Shown here: positions 11,296 through 23,089 of the stretch, one piece after another
Layout of the letters: each line of letters begins with the position of its first letter
How positions within the stretch are numbered: the first letter of the stretch is position 1
DNA from: Trileptium ribeirensis
Taxonomy: Eukaryota; Nematoda; Enoplea; Enoplida; Thoracostomopsidae
Assembly (NCBI GenBank): GCA_030248225.1
Contig: JASANE010018686.1
Coordinates: forward strand, 1-64,000
Reading direction: 5' to 3'
Length of the DNA stretch: 64,000 nt
The notes under the pieces: model-generated
The model's input: the letters and a program-made list of their open reading frames with translations, nothing else
Told to the model about the DNA's origin: nothing
Databases searched by the model: none
Position numbers and translations under genes: made by a program

Positions 11296-12215
11296 TTTTA
11301 CTACTAATCTGCTGAAAAACCTGGAATGTCTCCTATAAAACATGTAGTTAGCCAGAAATGAAGATGTCCCCCCCGCAACCCGGGTGTCCACCCCGCCCCT
11401 GGGAACCGAATCTATCCTGGTAATTTCCACATATCTCATCTATTTTAGCACCCCTTTCATGATTTTACGTAAAAAACGGCATCAAAAACGCTGACAATGA
11501 ATCGTACGGGGGGACATCCTCATTTCTGGCATGTCCCTGAAATGTAGAGATATATAGCCGGACTTTGGGTCAAATCCTAGGTTATCTGGCACGGGTAATT
11601 TGATTATGGTATTGGTTTGGCAGTACAACAACGTTTATGTGTTGTGCGGGGGGGGACAAATTTGTCCCCTTTTAAACGAACGGCTGGTACAACACGATAA
11701 ACAGAAATTGGTGGGTCCAAATGTGTTTCACGTATGAAGAAACGTCCGTGGTGTTGCACAGTGCACTCATAACGCTCAGACTATACTGTGCTATGGATAT
11801 ATAGCTACGTTTCTCCTAAATTTTGCCAGGTAGCGGGGTGGGGACATTTCCAACCACCTTCGCCGTGGGCGGAATAACTAAATTTTGACAAAATCATTGG
11901 TCGTCATGTTCTAGTAACCGAAAATGTGGATATCTGGCTACGTTATGACGACAACAACGCGTGACAATTACCATCTCTGAAAAAGTAACGACGTGTCGAA
12001 AATTTGCATCAAAAAGCGGACAATTTGAAGAGGCTGGATTTTTGGGAGAGAAAAACTTGTAAAATTTGTATCACTTGTCCGATTTTGGAAAATTTTTTTA
12101 TTTGAAAGATAAACGTTGAGGCTTTAGGCCTGTGTTTCGCGCGCTACGCTATCTGTAAAGCGTAATTCCTGAAATTCCCGTTTATCGAAAATGTCCCCCC
12201 CCCGCACCTGGCCCA

Positions 12216-13480
12216 TAGATCGTAAAATGACCCATATATGTGCTATATTCAATTTCATCACATACGTAAAATGCAACCAACTACGTTTATGGTGATTTAT
12301 TATCCATTTTTGTGCGCCGTTCATAGCGTTCTGTTAGCGTTATAGTGCAGCATGCCTCGGAACCGAGCATCGAATATACGTGTTAAAGTAGCTATATCGT
12401 ATCGTGTCGTAACGAATGCGACGACGCGGGACTAGTTTGAAAGTTGGCTAAGGCTACAAATATAGACTGGTCTATGCTACGCTTTGTCACCTTGCCGTAT
12501 AATATCCGTGGACTGTGAAATTGTGTTATTTGTGTCAAATCATGGAGTGCCATAACGTAAGGATTACGCGTTAGAACTTAATGCGGCTAGCGTATTTCAC
12601 GCCTGCACAGTTGCACGTTTGGTGACTCAGTATCGACTTAGTCGGTTAAGTGTACTGTTACGGAGTGGCACTGCTCGTTCTTGTATTTGCCAATAAATCG
12701 TTATAACCGAACGACTGTTGGTGGTGTCTCTGAAAATGAGCGTAATAAACATCACAGAGCTGCCATCGCAATAGATGTAACGCTGAAATTGGAGTGTTAG
12801 GATGCTTATCTACTATTATTACCACTGTTCTGGTACGCCAGACCACGAACTCGCGTTGTCAGTCTAAGAAGTTATTTGGTGGCCTAAACCATTATTGTAT
12901 TATAAACTTTGTGTGTTTTGCTAAGCACTGGGGGTCGGAGCGTCGCGTAAACACGAAGTTACACCGCCGTCCGAAAAGATTAAGCTCCGACAAGAACTTA
13001 GGTCTAAGTACAAAGTAGTTTAACATAACTTAAATTGAACCGTAATAGAAATTGGGATCATCGAGTAAGCTGAACGTGTGGCCGAGTTGTGTAAAATTCG
13101 AGATGTCCGGTGTAGGGTTAGTATGATCGAAAATACGGTAATACAGAATATTGCCGCGGCTTTTAATTACGAGTACTAAAGAATTGTGCCGCAAGTGATC
13201 CACAGGTAGTAATACTAGTGCCTTAACGCTTTATCATATTTCGGAATAAACATTCCTTTTACGTGTTTGTTGCTCAAATATCTAAAACAGGAGTGATTAC
13301 AGCCGAGCAAGGATCACGCCGCATCGCGAAATATAGGGCACGAGTGTTGACCACCGAAAGTAAAGACGCTAGCCGCTAGATCGTCCCACCAGTATACTAC
13401 TGGCCACACCTCGAACCGCACATCTTCAGGGCCACATAACCAGGAAGCCTGTGTAAATTCTAAAATATTTAATGTCACTT
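12216..13480. other. no gene seen
   Basis: Mixed-composition DNA with only short open frames lacking recognisable content. It separates the DNA transposon from the retrotransposon block. Confidence 0.5.
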
Positions 13481-13496
13481 CAGAGAACACCACCTA

Positions 13497-14290
13497 TTGC
13501 AACCACGGGCAAAGAACCGACGACGCAAAAGAACGTCGGGAGCGCAGAACCATCGAACGAAGACACAAGAAACAATAAAAAGCTCAAATAAAACGAAAGA
13601 AAACGAGGAAATAATGCGAGAATTTGACCCGAATACACCGGAACCAATAAGACAAGAGCAAAGGCAAGAAAGAAAAAGTCTGCAAGAGACATTTGCCGAA
13701 ACGTTTCAAAAAGAAACAAGTATCAATCAGCTAATCGCAACAACAGAAGATCGCGAAAAAGAAACCCGAGAGGCGATGCAAAAGGTGAAACAACGAAAAG
13801 ATAGACAGCTACAATTTATAAAGAAGCACGCGACTCTCACCAAGAAGACCGAACGAATATGCCAAAGCTTCGATCAAGACGAACAACCAGAGATTCCGCT
13901 GGCACAACCGATAACAATCACAATCACTGATCAAAAACAATAGATGTAGAACGGAGCATAGTCGAGATCCAGCAAGTGCAAGAGCAACGACAACAACCGA
14001 GCTCAAAAATAAAGCAACCGGTGCAAATCAAATCCCAATCGGTGCAAATAAAATTCGACCTAGTACGAATCGAACGCAATTCAGCGAAAACCAAGACCAA
14101 TTCAATTCAAATGAAAATCAATTCGGTGCAAAACCAATGTGACCCAACACAACCCGAGATCAATGCGACTCGAATCACAATTTATTCTGGGCAATCAACC
14201 ATCAACTCGGCGCATTTCAAACACGACCCAGTGCAAACCGAGACCAAATGGACGGACCATTCGGACCAAGCTCGACTCGCAGCAGGGTGA
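13497..14290 (+). other. polar Gln/Lys-rich open frames upstream of retrotransposon
   Basis: Two neighbouring open frames (13,497-13,943 and 13,976-14,290). The first encodes a charged, helix-prone protein (for example EQRQERKSLQETFAETFQKE). The second is built from a degenerate short repeat in which a motif like VQIKxNSVQ recurs, from DNA repeats such as CGGTGCAAAT(C/A)AAA with a period near 18-21 bases. They may be the 5' part of the CR1-like element's first open frame or a decayed older insertion. No known domain recognised. Confidence 0.4.
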
Positions 14291-14390
14291 CGTGACCTTG
14301 GGTCCCCCGTCAGCGACTGCGTTCCTACAAATGCACCTGCAGACGTCGCCAGCCAAGCGGCTAGTCTGGCGGTTGACAAAGCTTTGAGCT

Positions 14391-15113
14391 TTGAGTGAGT
14401 TCAAGGATCTTGAGCGGCGTAAGTTCAATCTTCTCGTGTTTGATATGCATCCGATGCTAAATCGCCAAAATGTAGCAGTGCCGGATAAGGAGTTGTTTAA
14501 CAGCCTGCTGTTTGCCATGGGTATTGATCCGGAGGTGCATAATGTAACTTTTATTAATCGCGTTGGCCAAAGCAAAACTACGGCGTCTGGTGCATTGCGA
14601 CCCAAGGCACTCAAAGTGTCGTTCTTAGAGGTGTCCTCTGTCACTGCCATCCTTAACAAGGCTAGAGCGCTGTCGTCGTGTAATCCGCGCTTTAAAAGCA
14701 TTAGCCTCAAGCCGGACCGCACTCCTGCGGAGCAGGCCAAGGAGCGGGCTATCTATGAGGAGTACATGCGTCGCCGTCTTGCTGGTCAATCCAACCTGCG
14801 AATTAAAGGTATGAAAATCATTAAGATCAAATTACCCGAAGGCAGCAATGACGACGCTTTCCTCAGCAAGCATCGTCATCGTGTTGAAAATCGCTCGGAA
14901 AACCAACTAACGCCGGTGCCGCCCATCCTCGGTGGGTTCGCCGGCGATTGGATCATGCCTGTAGCAGCAGCTGAGGCCGTAAGTTACTGTGGTCCTGGAG
15001 CATATGACTCTCGTTTGTCTATTATCGGTGCATCAAATGTTACTTCAAACACTTTATTGTCGCAACAGTTAGACTGTATTAAATTTCCTGTAAATACTTT
15101 ATTGTCGGAATAG
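14391..15113 (+). pseudogene. CR1-like ORF1 protein (RNA-binding type)
   Basis: A 240-codon frame beginning ...FKDLERRKFNLLVFDM. It shows KALKVSFLEV, ILNKARALSS and LKPDRTPAEQAKERAI, the layout of the RRM-like ORF1 protein in CR1/L2-like elements, where it would bind element RNA. No ATG is found at the upstream end (a stop lies just before), so the start is truncated or frameshifted from the Gln-rich frames before it. Confidence 0.65.
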
Positions 15114-15258
15114 TTTAGACTGTATCAAATTTCCTGTCAGGTCGGTTGAATATTGTGGTAGCAACACAGAGGACAGTACTACAAGTGAGTGTGATAAACA
15201 TAACTCTTCTATCGTTTCCAGCTCATCTAGTGATGTTCAACAGTCAGGCGGCGGTCAA

Positions 15259-16674
15259 GTGACGTGTTTGCTTTTCAACGCTCAATCACTACTTCGCAAA
15301 ATGGGCAACTTAAATCTAGTCTTAGCGCGCAGTGCAGATGTCGGGCTCGTTGGTGTTACTGAGACGTGGGTCCATAGTGGCATTACCGAGAGTGAATTGA
15401 AACTCGTAGGCTTCACCACATTTCGCGGGGATCGCGGTGACAACTAGGGTGGCAGCATCATTTTTGCTCATAACTCACTCAAGCCCCAAGCGCTTGTCAA
15501 CTGTCCAGACCATCCAGACGTCGCTGCTTGCATAATCAGCACCGTCACCATACGGATCCTAGTATCCTGTGTCTATCGCTCTCCAGCTAACGATGCCATG
15601 ACTAACACTGCCTTGTGCAACTATTTGCTTTCCCTTCATGCTGAGCACTTTGACAAAATCCTCGTCATGGGCGACTTTAACTGGCCGGACATCAATTAGT
15701 CCATCCCCAGTTGGCCGGCGACGTGTAATGAATTCATGAATGTTACATTTGAACTCGGCTTATTCCAGTTTGTGTTCGAGCCGACTCGAAAACACAATAT
15801 ATTGGATCTCGTCTTTTGCTCAGCTGATATTGTCGGTCGACTGACGGTGGGTCCCGGCGTCGGTCGTAGCGACCATTTCTCGGTATATTTCAACTTGTCC
15901 TGCGCCCCTAACGTCCAACGCCGGTCCCGCCGACTGTGCTGGTCGAGAGCCGATTGGGTCGGTATGTCTAACTATTTTACCAGCAATATCCATGTCCGCG
16001 ATTCGATGTCTGCCAACGAAATGTGGGCCGATATTTCAACTAACATTTACCAGGCTATTCGAATGTTTGTTCCTTTCTCACGACCTGTTACACGCCGATA
16101 TCCCGCCTGGGCCGACTACCGATGTCGCCGCGCTCTCTTAAGGCAACGTAACAGCTACCACTCCTTTAAGCGCCGTCGTACCGAGCCGGCTTGGATTAAT
16201 TATAACCGTGTCGCACTCCTCGCTGATCTTGATGTCCGGCGGTCCCGACGCAAACATTTGTCGTCCCTTGCTGCCCAGATAAACACGCGTCCCAAACTTT
16301 TTTGGGGCCATGTAAACACATCTCGAAAAACCGCTTCGCCGCAAATCCAGCTCAAGTCAGACGATGGTAATGTGTTGTCTGATCCCACCGATCCTGCCAA
16401 CGTCTTCAACTTATTCTTCGCCTTGTTGTTCCAAGTTGAGGACACCGGTACAATTCCGCACTTTCGTCAGCGCACAAACGCCATGCTTTGCACTGTCGAT
16501 TTCTCCGCTTTGCTAGTATGCAACACACTTGCTTGTCTCAAAAGTCAATCGTCGCCTGGTCCTGACGGCATACCAAACACCGCTCTGTCCAAGTGTTACA
16601 TCGCTCTGTCGATCTCACTCGCCTCTCTATTCCGCATTCCTTCCAAACCGCCTCGCGTCCCTCTGATTGGCTAG
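15259..16674 (+). pseudogene. CR1-like AP endonuclease and start of reverse transcriptase
   Basis: A single frame with TAG stops at 15,445 and 15,697. Endonuclease motifs in order: LLFNAQSLLRK, VTETWV, ILVMGDFNWPDIN, and RSDHFSVYF (catalytic Asp-His). These would nick target DNA to prime reverse transcription. The frame continues into a linker and the RT entry motif SSPGPDGIPN before frame is lost near 16,600. Confidence 0.85.
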
Positions 16675-17755
16675 TCGCAAACGTCGTCCCGATATTTAAG
16701 AATGGCTCAAAGCTGGATCCCGGTAACTATCGGCCCATCAGTTTAACGTCGTTGTGTTGCAAAGCCATGGAAACTGTCGTCAAATCGGCTATCATGAAGT
16801 TCGCATCGACCCATGAGCTATTTAGTACGACACAGTTCGGATTCCGCAGCAACCGATCCACAACGCTTCAACTAGTCGACTATCTCGAAACTATTACCGC
16901 CTACATCGACACCAAGAGCTGCATTGATAGCGTACTTCTGGACCTAAGAAAAACTTTCGATGTGGTTCCGCGCCAGCGGCTCTTGGCCAAACTCAGTATA
17001 TAGCCATGGTATCTGCGGTATGCTCCATCGATGGATCAATGCCTTCCTATCCGATCGCAGCCAAACAGTTGTCGTCTCCGGAGCATCTTCGTTTCCGACA
17101 CGAGTGCTCAGTGGAGTTCCTCAGGGTTCAGTTCTCGGGCCCACGCCTATTTTTGTTCTACATGAATGACCTGGCTGACAATATCAAATCTCATATCTGG
17201 TCTTTTGCCGATGATACAGTTTGGCCGCAACAACCCGGACTATCTATATGACCTTGGCGGCGAAATTGTTCCATCTAGCGACTGCGAGCAGTATCTTGGC
17301 TACATGCTTTCATCATCCTTAAAATCGTCGGTTCACTGCCACAAAATCGCGTCAGAAGCTCATCGCGTTCGTCTCTCTGCTCTCGCGCGTTTTTGGTCTA
17401 CTCGACATAAAGCCATTCTTGCTACTTTACCGATCTCTAGTCAGGCCCAAGCTTAAATATGCTTGCCAGGCATGGTCGCCATACCTCCGAGGGGATGTAA
17501 ACTTGCTCGAAAATGTTCAGCCTCGGGCAACCCGGCTGGTCAGAGGCATCGGGCATCTCGGTTACCCGAACCGTCTCCGTTACCTGTCACTACAAACCTT
17601 GGAAACGCGCCGTTTCCGATCCGACCTTATCCTCACGTTCCAAATCATCCGGGGGTTTGTGGACTGTGATTATCGTCACTTGTTTACCCTCGCCGAAGAA
17701 AATAATTTGCGCGGGCATTCGCTCAAAATCATCAAGCCGCGGCCCCTGTGAATGC
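16593..17755 (+). pseudogene. CR1-like reverse transcriptase, frameshifted
   Basis: RT blocks in order but in changing frames: GNYRPISLTSLCCKAMETVV, TQFGFRSNRSTT and LDLRKTFDVV (motif A) in 16,593-17,003; GVPQGSVLGP in 16,960-17,169; YMNDLADN and SFADDT (motif C) in 17,006-17,251; then SSDCEQYLGYML and LLYRSLVRPKLKYACQAWSP, typical of the CR1/Jockey C-terminal region, up to a stop at about 17,751. Frameshifts and loss of sequence after FADDT rule out activity. More tail sequence without a clean frame continues to about 18,050. Confidence 0.85.
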
Positions 17756-18050
17756 TCGTCTTCACAGCTTCGCTCTCTGTGTCGTCAGGCCCCGGAACGC
17801 GCTCCCGCAAAATGTGGTCGACGCCCCATCTGTTGAGACATTTAAGCGGCTCCTCCATGTCTCAGGGAGACTGCCCGAGCTTTGACATTTGCGTTGCCTG
17901 CCTCGTCCGTTTGTCTTTTCAGTCCAACGTCATCTGTCCTCTGGTCGATTGGGGACGAAATACAGGTCGTGGAACCTCATCAACGACTTTGCTCTCAGCA
18001 CTGACATTCTTCGTTCCGCGATCTTGGTTAGAATTAAGTATCTGAATTAA

Positions 18051-18660
18051 TCAAATGACCCTCTAGTAAGATCTCTACCAGGCAGGAATCCATAGGTTGC
18101 TTCAGACAGCTGAAAGCGATATAGGTATCCTATGTGTGACAAATCCCGGTAGAGCTACTTATGTAAACTTAATAAGTATAGACTCAAATCGGCTGTTTCT
18201 GTGAGATCTTTAATGCCGAAGAAACTTCAGAACAGGATGCTGTAAGTCGCAATAGTGTTACTGAACTCTGAAAACATATATTTGGTCAAGATCATATGAA
18301 TCTAACCAGTTTACGCCTCGGCGGCACCAAGAAGATAGTCAGATTTGCCGTGGAATTCGGCAAGTTTTGATGTTATGATCTAATTAGAGTGGGACCGTGT
18401 ATTTGGCAAGCTCTTGCTGCACACAACCAAATTTGTCTCCATTTTGATTTTATCTAACGTATTTTAAATAGCGCACAAACACCAGTAAAGTTAATATTTC
18501 TTAGCGCCATGCTCGCTTCTTTTGTATACGCTTGCGTGATACTAGTATGCTGAAGACCTAAAACTTATGTTAAACTGAAACGAACAATAATCCACATATC
18601 GCCTTTTATAAACCTAGGCAAGCTAAATTGAGGCACGCAACATTGTCTCTTTGAATTCTA
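18051..18660. other. no gene seen
   Basis: Non-coding DNA between two retrotransposon remnants. No repeat ends or motifs recognised. Confidence 0.4.
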
Positions 18661-19630
18661 TGGACATAAACTGCTTTACAGACGGTTCTAAGATACTAAG
18701 ATCGAAAGATTCATGATAGACAATGTTGGATCTGGGGCTTTCGTATTTATCCCTGGACACAGTAACATATATAGTTATACCCCTTGGTAAGAATTGTACG
18801 GTTTTTCAAGCAGAAATATTAGCGATTGAAAAGTGTGTCTCCTATTTAAGAGGTAGGGGGTAAAGAAGAAAACTGTTAACATCTACAGTGATAGCCAAGT
18901 TTTTATCCAAGCCCTAGATAACTTGGATCGAATAATATCTATAAGTGTTGTAAAAAGGAGTTGCAGCAACTTGGAAAGTCAAATTTTATTACCCTCTTCT
19001 GGATACCAGGACATAGTGGGTATATGGGAACGAAATTGCGGACGACCTAGCCAAAAAGCAGCTTCCATGGCCTACATAGGCCCGGAACCGGCTGTAGGCT
19101 TGGCGTTCAAGACTTTGTCCACTCGGATTAAGGCTCGCATTTGGGAAAATGTGGAGCAAAGATGGAAATGCAGTCAGTCCTACAGGCAACTAAGGACATT
19201 TTTACCTGTATACAATTGGGCAATGATTAAACGGATACGGATGCTGGACAAGAAGAGGATTGGCACAGCCTGTAGGCTCCTCACCGGGCATTGTCTCCTG
19301 AATAAACATAAATGTATTATGGGACTTGTTGGGGATAGATCCTGTGAGTGGTGTCATGTAGCAGATGGTACGGCATCCCATCTTGTTTTGGAATGTCGGG
19401 GGTTCTACGAACTACGCAAGAAGGTATTTGGAAAAACATGATATAGATACTAATTTTGCCCCAAGATTGGATATAATCAAACTGGTATAGTCCATTCTGA
19501 GGGTTGGATGTGACATTTGATCATCTTTGGGTTTGGGCGGCGCAATGAGCCGAGTATTATGAGTCTGCGCGCACACTGTTTTTATGTGTTATGCCCAAGT
19601 CTTGTTCTCATCTATCTATCTATTTAGGCA
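18661..19630 (+). pseudogene. non-LTR retrotransposon remnant: RNase H and zinc-knuckle tail
   Basis: Starts with NCFTDGSK (RNase H first catalytic Asp), then after stops NIYSDSQVFIQAL (third acidic motif) and a degraded PGHSGYMGNE-like segment. It continues through LTGHCLLNKHKCIMGL to CEWCHVADGTASHLVLEC, the zinc-knuckle tail of I/Jockey/R1-type elements. The 3' end near 19,610 is a short (ATCT)n run, as in many such elements. It is distinct from the CR1-like copy upstream, which has no RNase H of its own. Confidence 0.8.
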
Positions 19631-20757
19631 AGTTTGTAGTCGCGATGATTCAATGGCCAGCGAATAGTAACTTAGTTTATCATATGTAAAATGTACAATA
19701 CTCCATTTAGGATCTAACCACTAATCATATCAGATAAGTTACTATAGAGTTGAGACGCTTGCGACTGATTTTGTAATTGTTTTCAAATCAATCAGAAATT
19801 TTACTGTTGGATATAAGGATATTTTGAACTGTCCTTGTGTAACTTTCGCAAGTGTTAATCATCTTAAAATTTAAAAACTTTATGAGCAATATTTTGATTG
19901 CTTGAGTTGTAAATGCATGGAATCAACTACCAAAATTATGGTAATGAATTAACCATTATATAAGGTTTACCTCTATTTTTTTTAATGTGAACGAAACTTA
20001 TAATAACAATTATAAAAGGATTTAAATTTGGTCCTTTTTTAATTTAGTTTGGTTATTTACTGGTCTTGTACGACATGCTTATTTTTAAATTTACGCTGTA
20101 TTTTGTTTTATAGTTGTATAAAGCTGACATAGAATGTTTCAGTCAGGCTATTTCGTAATAGTTGTGCTCACGATGTTGGGCTTAAGTCCGGATGCAAAAC
20201 CATAGTACCTGCAACACCCAGTTGCCGGTGATTAACGATTTACTACTATTTCTATATACTTCTGATGTAACCGGCTGTAAACTGTTAATAGCTTTACTCA
20301 ATGTTTTGCGCCATTGTGTAGTAACCGATAATGCAAGGTTCTTACTGTTTGGCCCAAAGTATTTTTATTCAATGATTGTAGTTTGACTCGTAACGTACGT
20401 TAGAAGACTCATATAGCTGGGTGTTCTGTTAATACTTAATCATTTGAAAATTGATGTAAAACGCATTGCATTAAAATACGCTGGAAGCATACTATTGGCC
20501 ACAAACCACATCTTAAGTAAAGAAGTCCCGTTTCCAAATAAGTAGTGATAGCCGTTGTAACCAGCAATATACTCACTTGATACCAAACTTAAACGAAATA
20601 ACATTATATAAACAGTTTTTGATTAGGGCCTAGCGACCGGCTCGTGATGACGAAGCGTTGATAAAAGCGACCGGCTGAAAAACTTGGTAACTTGCCACAT
20701 ATCGGTAGCTTTAACTTACCGCCACTTAGTTTGAAATCACATTTTTATACAAATACA
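19631..20757. other. no gene seen
   Basis: AT-rich non-coding DNA up to the MITE that begins at 20,758. Nothing recognisable. Confidence 0.4.
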
Positions 20758-21064
20758 CTGGCCTGTCCCCACTCGGCCGAAACCCCCCATGTTCAACTAA
20801 TTCCAAAATTTTTTTATGTCTGAAAATTTATGTTCTTTGTTTGCAAATTGTTTTTTAAACATTAATTCCACTATTTATAATGCTAAAATATTGTTTTTAG
20901 CTTGAAAGTACGTTCACAGTAGTAAAAATGCATGAAACTATGGAAATATTATGTATTTTTAAGCAAAATTTATCCCCCCCCCACTATGAAATTTCCCACG
21001 AGAATGAACATGGGGCCCCCGAAGTTTCCCCCCCCCACTTTTCGGAGGGCTGTGGACAGGCCAG
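20758..21064 (-). mobile_element. MITE family D, copy 1, with 5-bp target duplication
   Basis: A 307-base element with ends CTGGCCTGTCC and GGACAGGCCAG (perfect inverted repeat) flanked by ATACA on both sides (20,753-20,757 and 21,065-21,069). The interior is AT-rich between C-runs. It is the inverted-orientation homologue of 62,064-62,443. It carries no gene. Confidence 0.9.
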
Positions 21065-23018
21065 ATACATAACATAAAAAATATCGGCATGTAGGCCACA
21101 AATGAGGCAAAAATATAGAAAATGAATTTTTTCTATAGAGAGTTGAGATAGCTCCCTATATATATTGTTTTTGGTTAATGGAATCACAACCTTACTTTCC
21201 CCGAATTCAGATTAATCCCAGGCTTGGCCTCTCCATAAGACCAAAATAATACCTGGGGGCTATAGGCGGCCGGAGGGCCCGCTACAACCTGGAAAGGAAC
21301 CAGAAATAGGGCAATTTCCCCTCGTGTTAGCTAGCCTTTCCGCAGTATCACAATTACGAACGACCGAATACCGAATATTTGTAGGAATAACCTTAGTTAT
21401 AAATTCTCATAGTACTAAGCAGTAACAGTATTTGTGATTCTATTATAAACTGGTAGTAGCATTGAGCTCAAAACGAAGTTGTATATGGAAATACTTCAGG
21501 GCGGCTCCTTGAGATCTTAAAGCTGTCTGTAAACTATATCAGACTAAAATCTCATGCGGTTGTAAGGAGCCCAAAAATTTTACCACTACAGGAATGTTTA
21601 ATCACCTGCGATTGAAGCACCCGGTAGCTTATACAGAATACAAGGCTCATGAAGTAGATGCAAAACCAACAGTTGCTGCAACTCCGCCCTGAACGCGCCA
21701 TATTTCGCCTCAGCCTAAACTGGGCGATTGCTTCGAACAAGCAAAACTTTGGGACATCAATTCAGCTAATCCATCGTAGCATAGGCAAAATGCTAGCAGC
21801 AGATAATTTGCCGTTGAACGAAGGTTTCTGACGCTTGATAGCGCAACTTGAGCCAAAGTATAAATTGCCGTCAGAAAAATATTCCAGAGAAACGGTGATC
21901 CCAGATATCTACGGAAATTGGTGTATATCTCAACGTTTGGAGACATCGTATACGATTACGACCAAATAGTTTAACAAAAACCGCCACAATCACGCATATA
22001 TTTGGATCATTCCATGGCTTTTGGAGCTATTCTGTATTCGGGCTGAATAGTGTTATATTCGGCCGAATACCCTTATATTCGGTCAATTCCGAATATTCAG
22101 CCATTCCATAATCACAACAGTGCCCTGGTGTTTTCAGCTATTAGCCCTCAACTCCAATCCACAAATACGTGTCGATTTCCCCCTGGGCAGCCGAGGAAAC
22201 CGTGTCCCCCGTGGTGTCTAGGGTTCTTATAATTACGTTTAATCTTTTTGCATGTATTTAGAATGTGTATAGTGTTTTTGTTGCACATTTATTATTTACG
22301 TACTGAAATTTGGCATTTCTGCAGGTTCATTTTATATAGGGTTTTGTCATGTATAGTCGAAATACAAACAGTAGTAGTTTTTCTATAATGGTTGTTGATA
22401 TGACGATCATTTTTGATAAAAACTTGCTAAAATCGTCGCCTCACAATACCAGGGGTGGGGTTGACCTGTGGGAACCGATAAATTTCCGTCTTTTTTAGAG
22501 GGGAAGGCCAGGATAAATAGGGTCTCACAATAGCATTTTGTCGTTTTTCATGTCTTTGTAACATGTACGTCGTTGTTTTTGTTGCGTGTATTTCAGCAGG
22601 ACTCAGCAATTTATCATGGATAATCAAAATAAGGGATGCTGTTGGTCGATCTAGGGGGAAACCAAAATGTGCCTCGGGCAAACCACCGAAATCTTAGAGG
22701 ATTTTGAAGATCCTGCTACTCTTCCTCCTCCTCCCTGTTTGGTTACGCTCTGTTGTAAAATTGCGAACGAGTTCTTGTGTGAATTGCAAAGTTAGTCTGG
22801 GAGGAATAACAGTAATAAAGCATGGTTGGAACTTGTTCAGTGTCTTTCGTTTTAAACATCAGTTGCTGTGTCAGATCTACTATAATAGTAATTCCTGTAG
22901 TTTTAAAATTGATAGGCTTAGAATAAGCCTGCTTGGTGATCATTGTTAACTGTATATATACATATAGATAGACTAGTAGTTTATTAACAGATTTCTGTAA
23001 TTTTATTCTGCAACTGTT
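21065..23018. other. upstream region of the SUN gene; no gene seen
   Basis: No coding exon could be supported. A cluster of ATTCGG/CCGAAT words occurs at 22,035-22,100. The 5' UTR and promoter of the SUN gene are expected here, but no convincing TATA box or initiator can be picked by eye. Confidence 0.35.
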
Positions 23019-23089
23019 ATGGCGGGTACGCAAATGACGTTACGCAGCGAATGTGATGGTGATTGCGAAGAGCTTGACGTGGAGGACGA
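23019..23089 (+). CDS. SUN1/2-like: SUN gene exon 1 (start exon)
   Basis: ATG at 23,019 opens an acidic leader (MAGTQMTLRSECDGDCEELD) and ends at GTAAGT in phase 2. The partial codon GA joins C of exon 2 to give Asp. No signal peptide, as expected for a nucleoplasmic N-terminus. Start choice rests on being the first in-frame ATG joined to a good donor; a further upstream coding exon cannot be excluded. Confidence 0.7.

Larger units (their letters stand above)
8176..12215 (-). mobile_element. DNA transposon with G-rich termini, superfamily unassigned
   Basis: A minus-strand transposase-like gene (11,295 down to 8,844) sits between non-coding flanks that carry the same G-rich word. It occurs as GGTTGCGGGGGGGACAAA at 8177 and again near 8296, and inverted as ATGTCCCCCCCCCGCACC at 12,191. 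Further copies of the word lie at about 11,365, 11,508, 11,646 and 11,837. The inverted placement at the two ends suggests terminal or subterminal repeats; exact boundaries and target duplication are not resolved. The coding part shows a frameshift and at least one internal stop, so this copy is dead. Confidence 0.6.
14300..18050 (+). mobile_element. CR1/Jockey-like non-LTR retrotransposon, degenerate
   Basis: Collinear ORF1, AP endonuclease, reverse transcriptase and CR1-type C-terminal region on the + strand, interrupted by two stops in the endonuclease and several frameshifts in the reverse transcriptase. A segment just after the FADDT motif is missing (VWPQQPG is followed within a few codons by the YDLGG block). 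The 5' and 3' limits are approximate and no target duplication was identified. Confidence 0.85.

Noticed and set aside
22035..22100. Clustered CCGAAT/ATTCGG words as an operator or promoter array
   Set aside because: Spacing is irregular and no factor-binding logic could be supported; more likely a decayed repeat.
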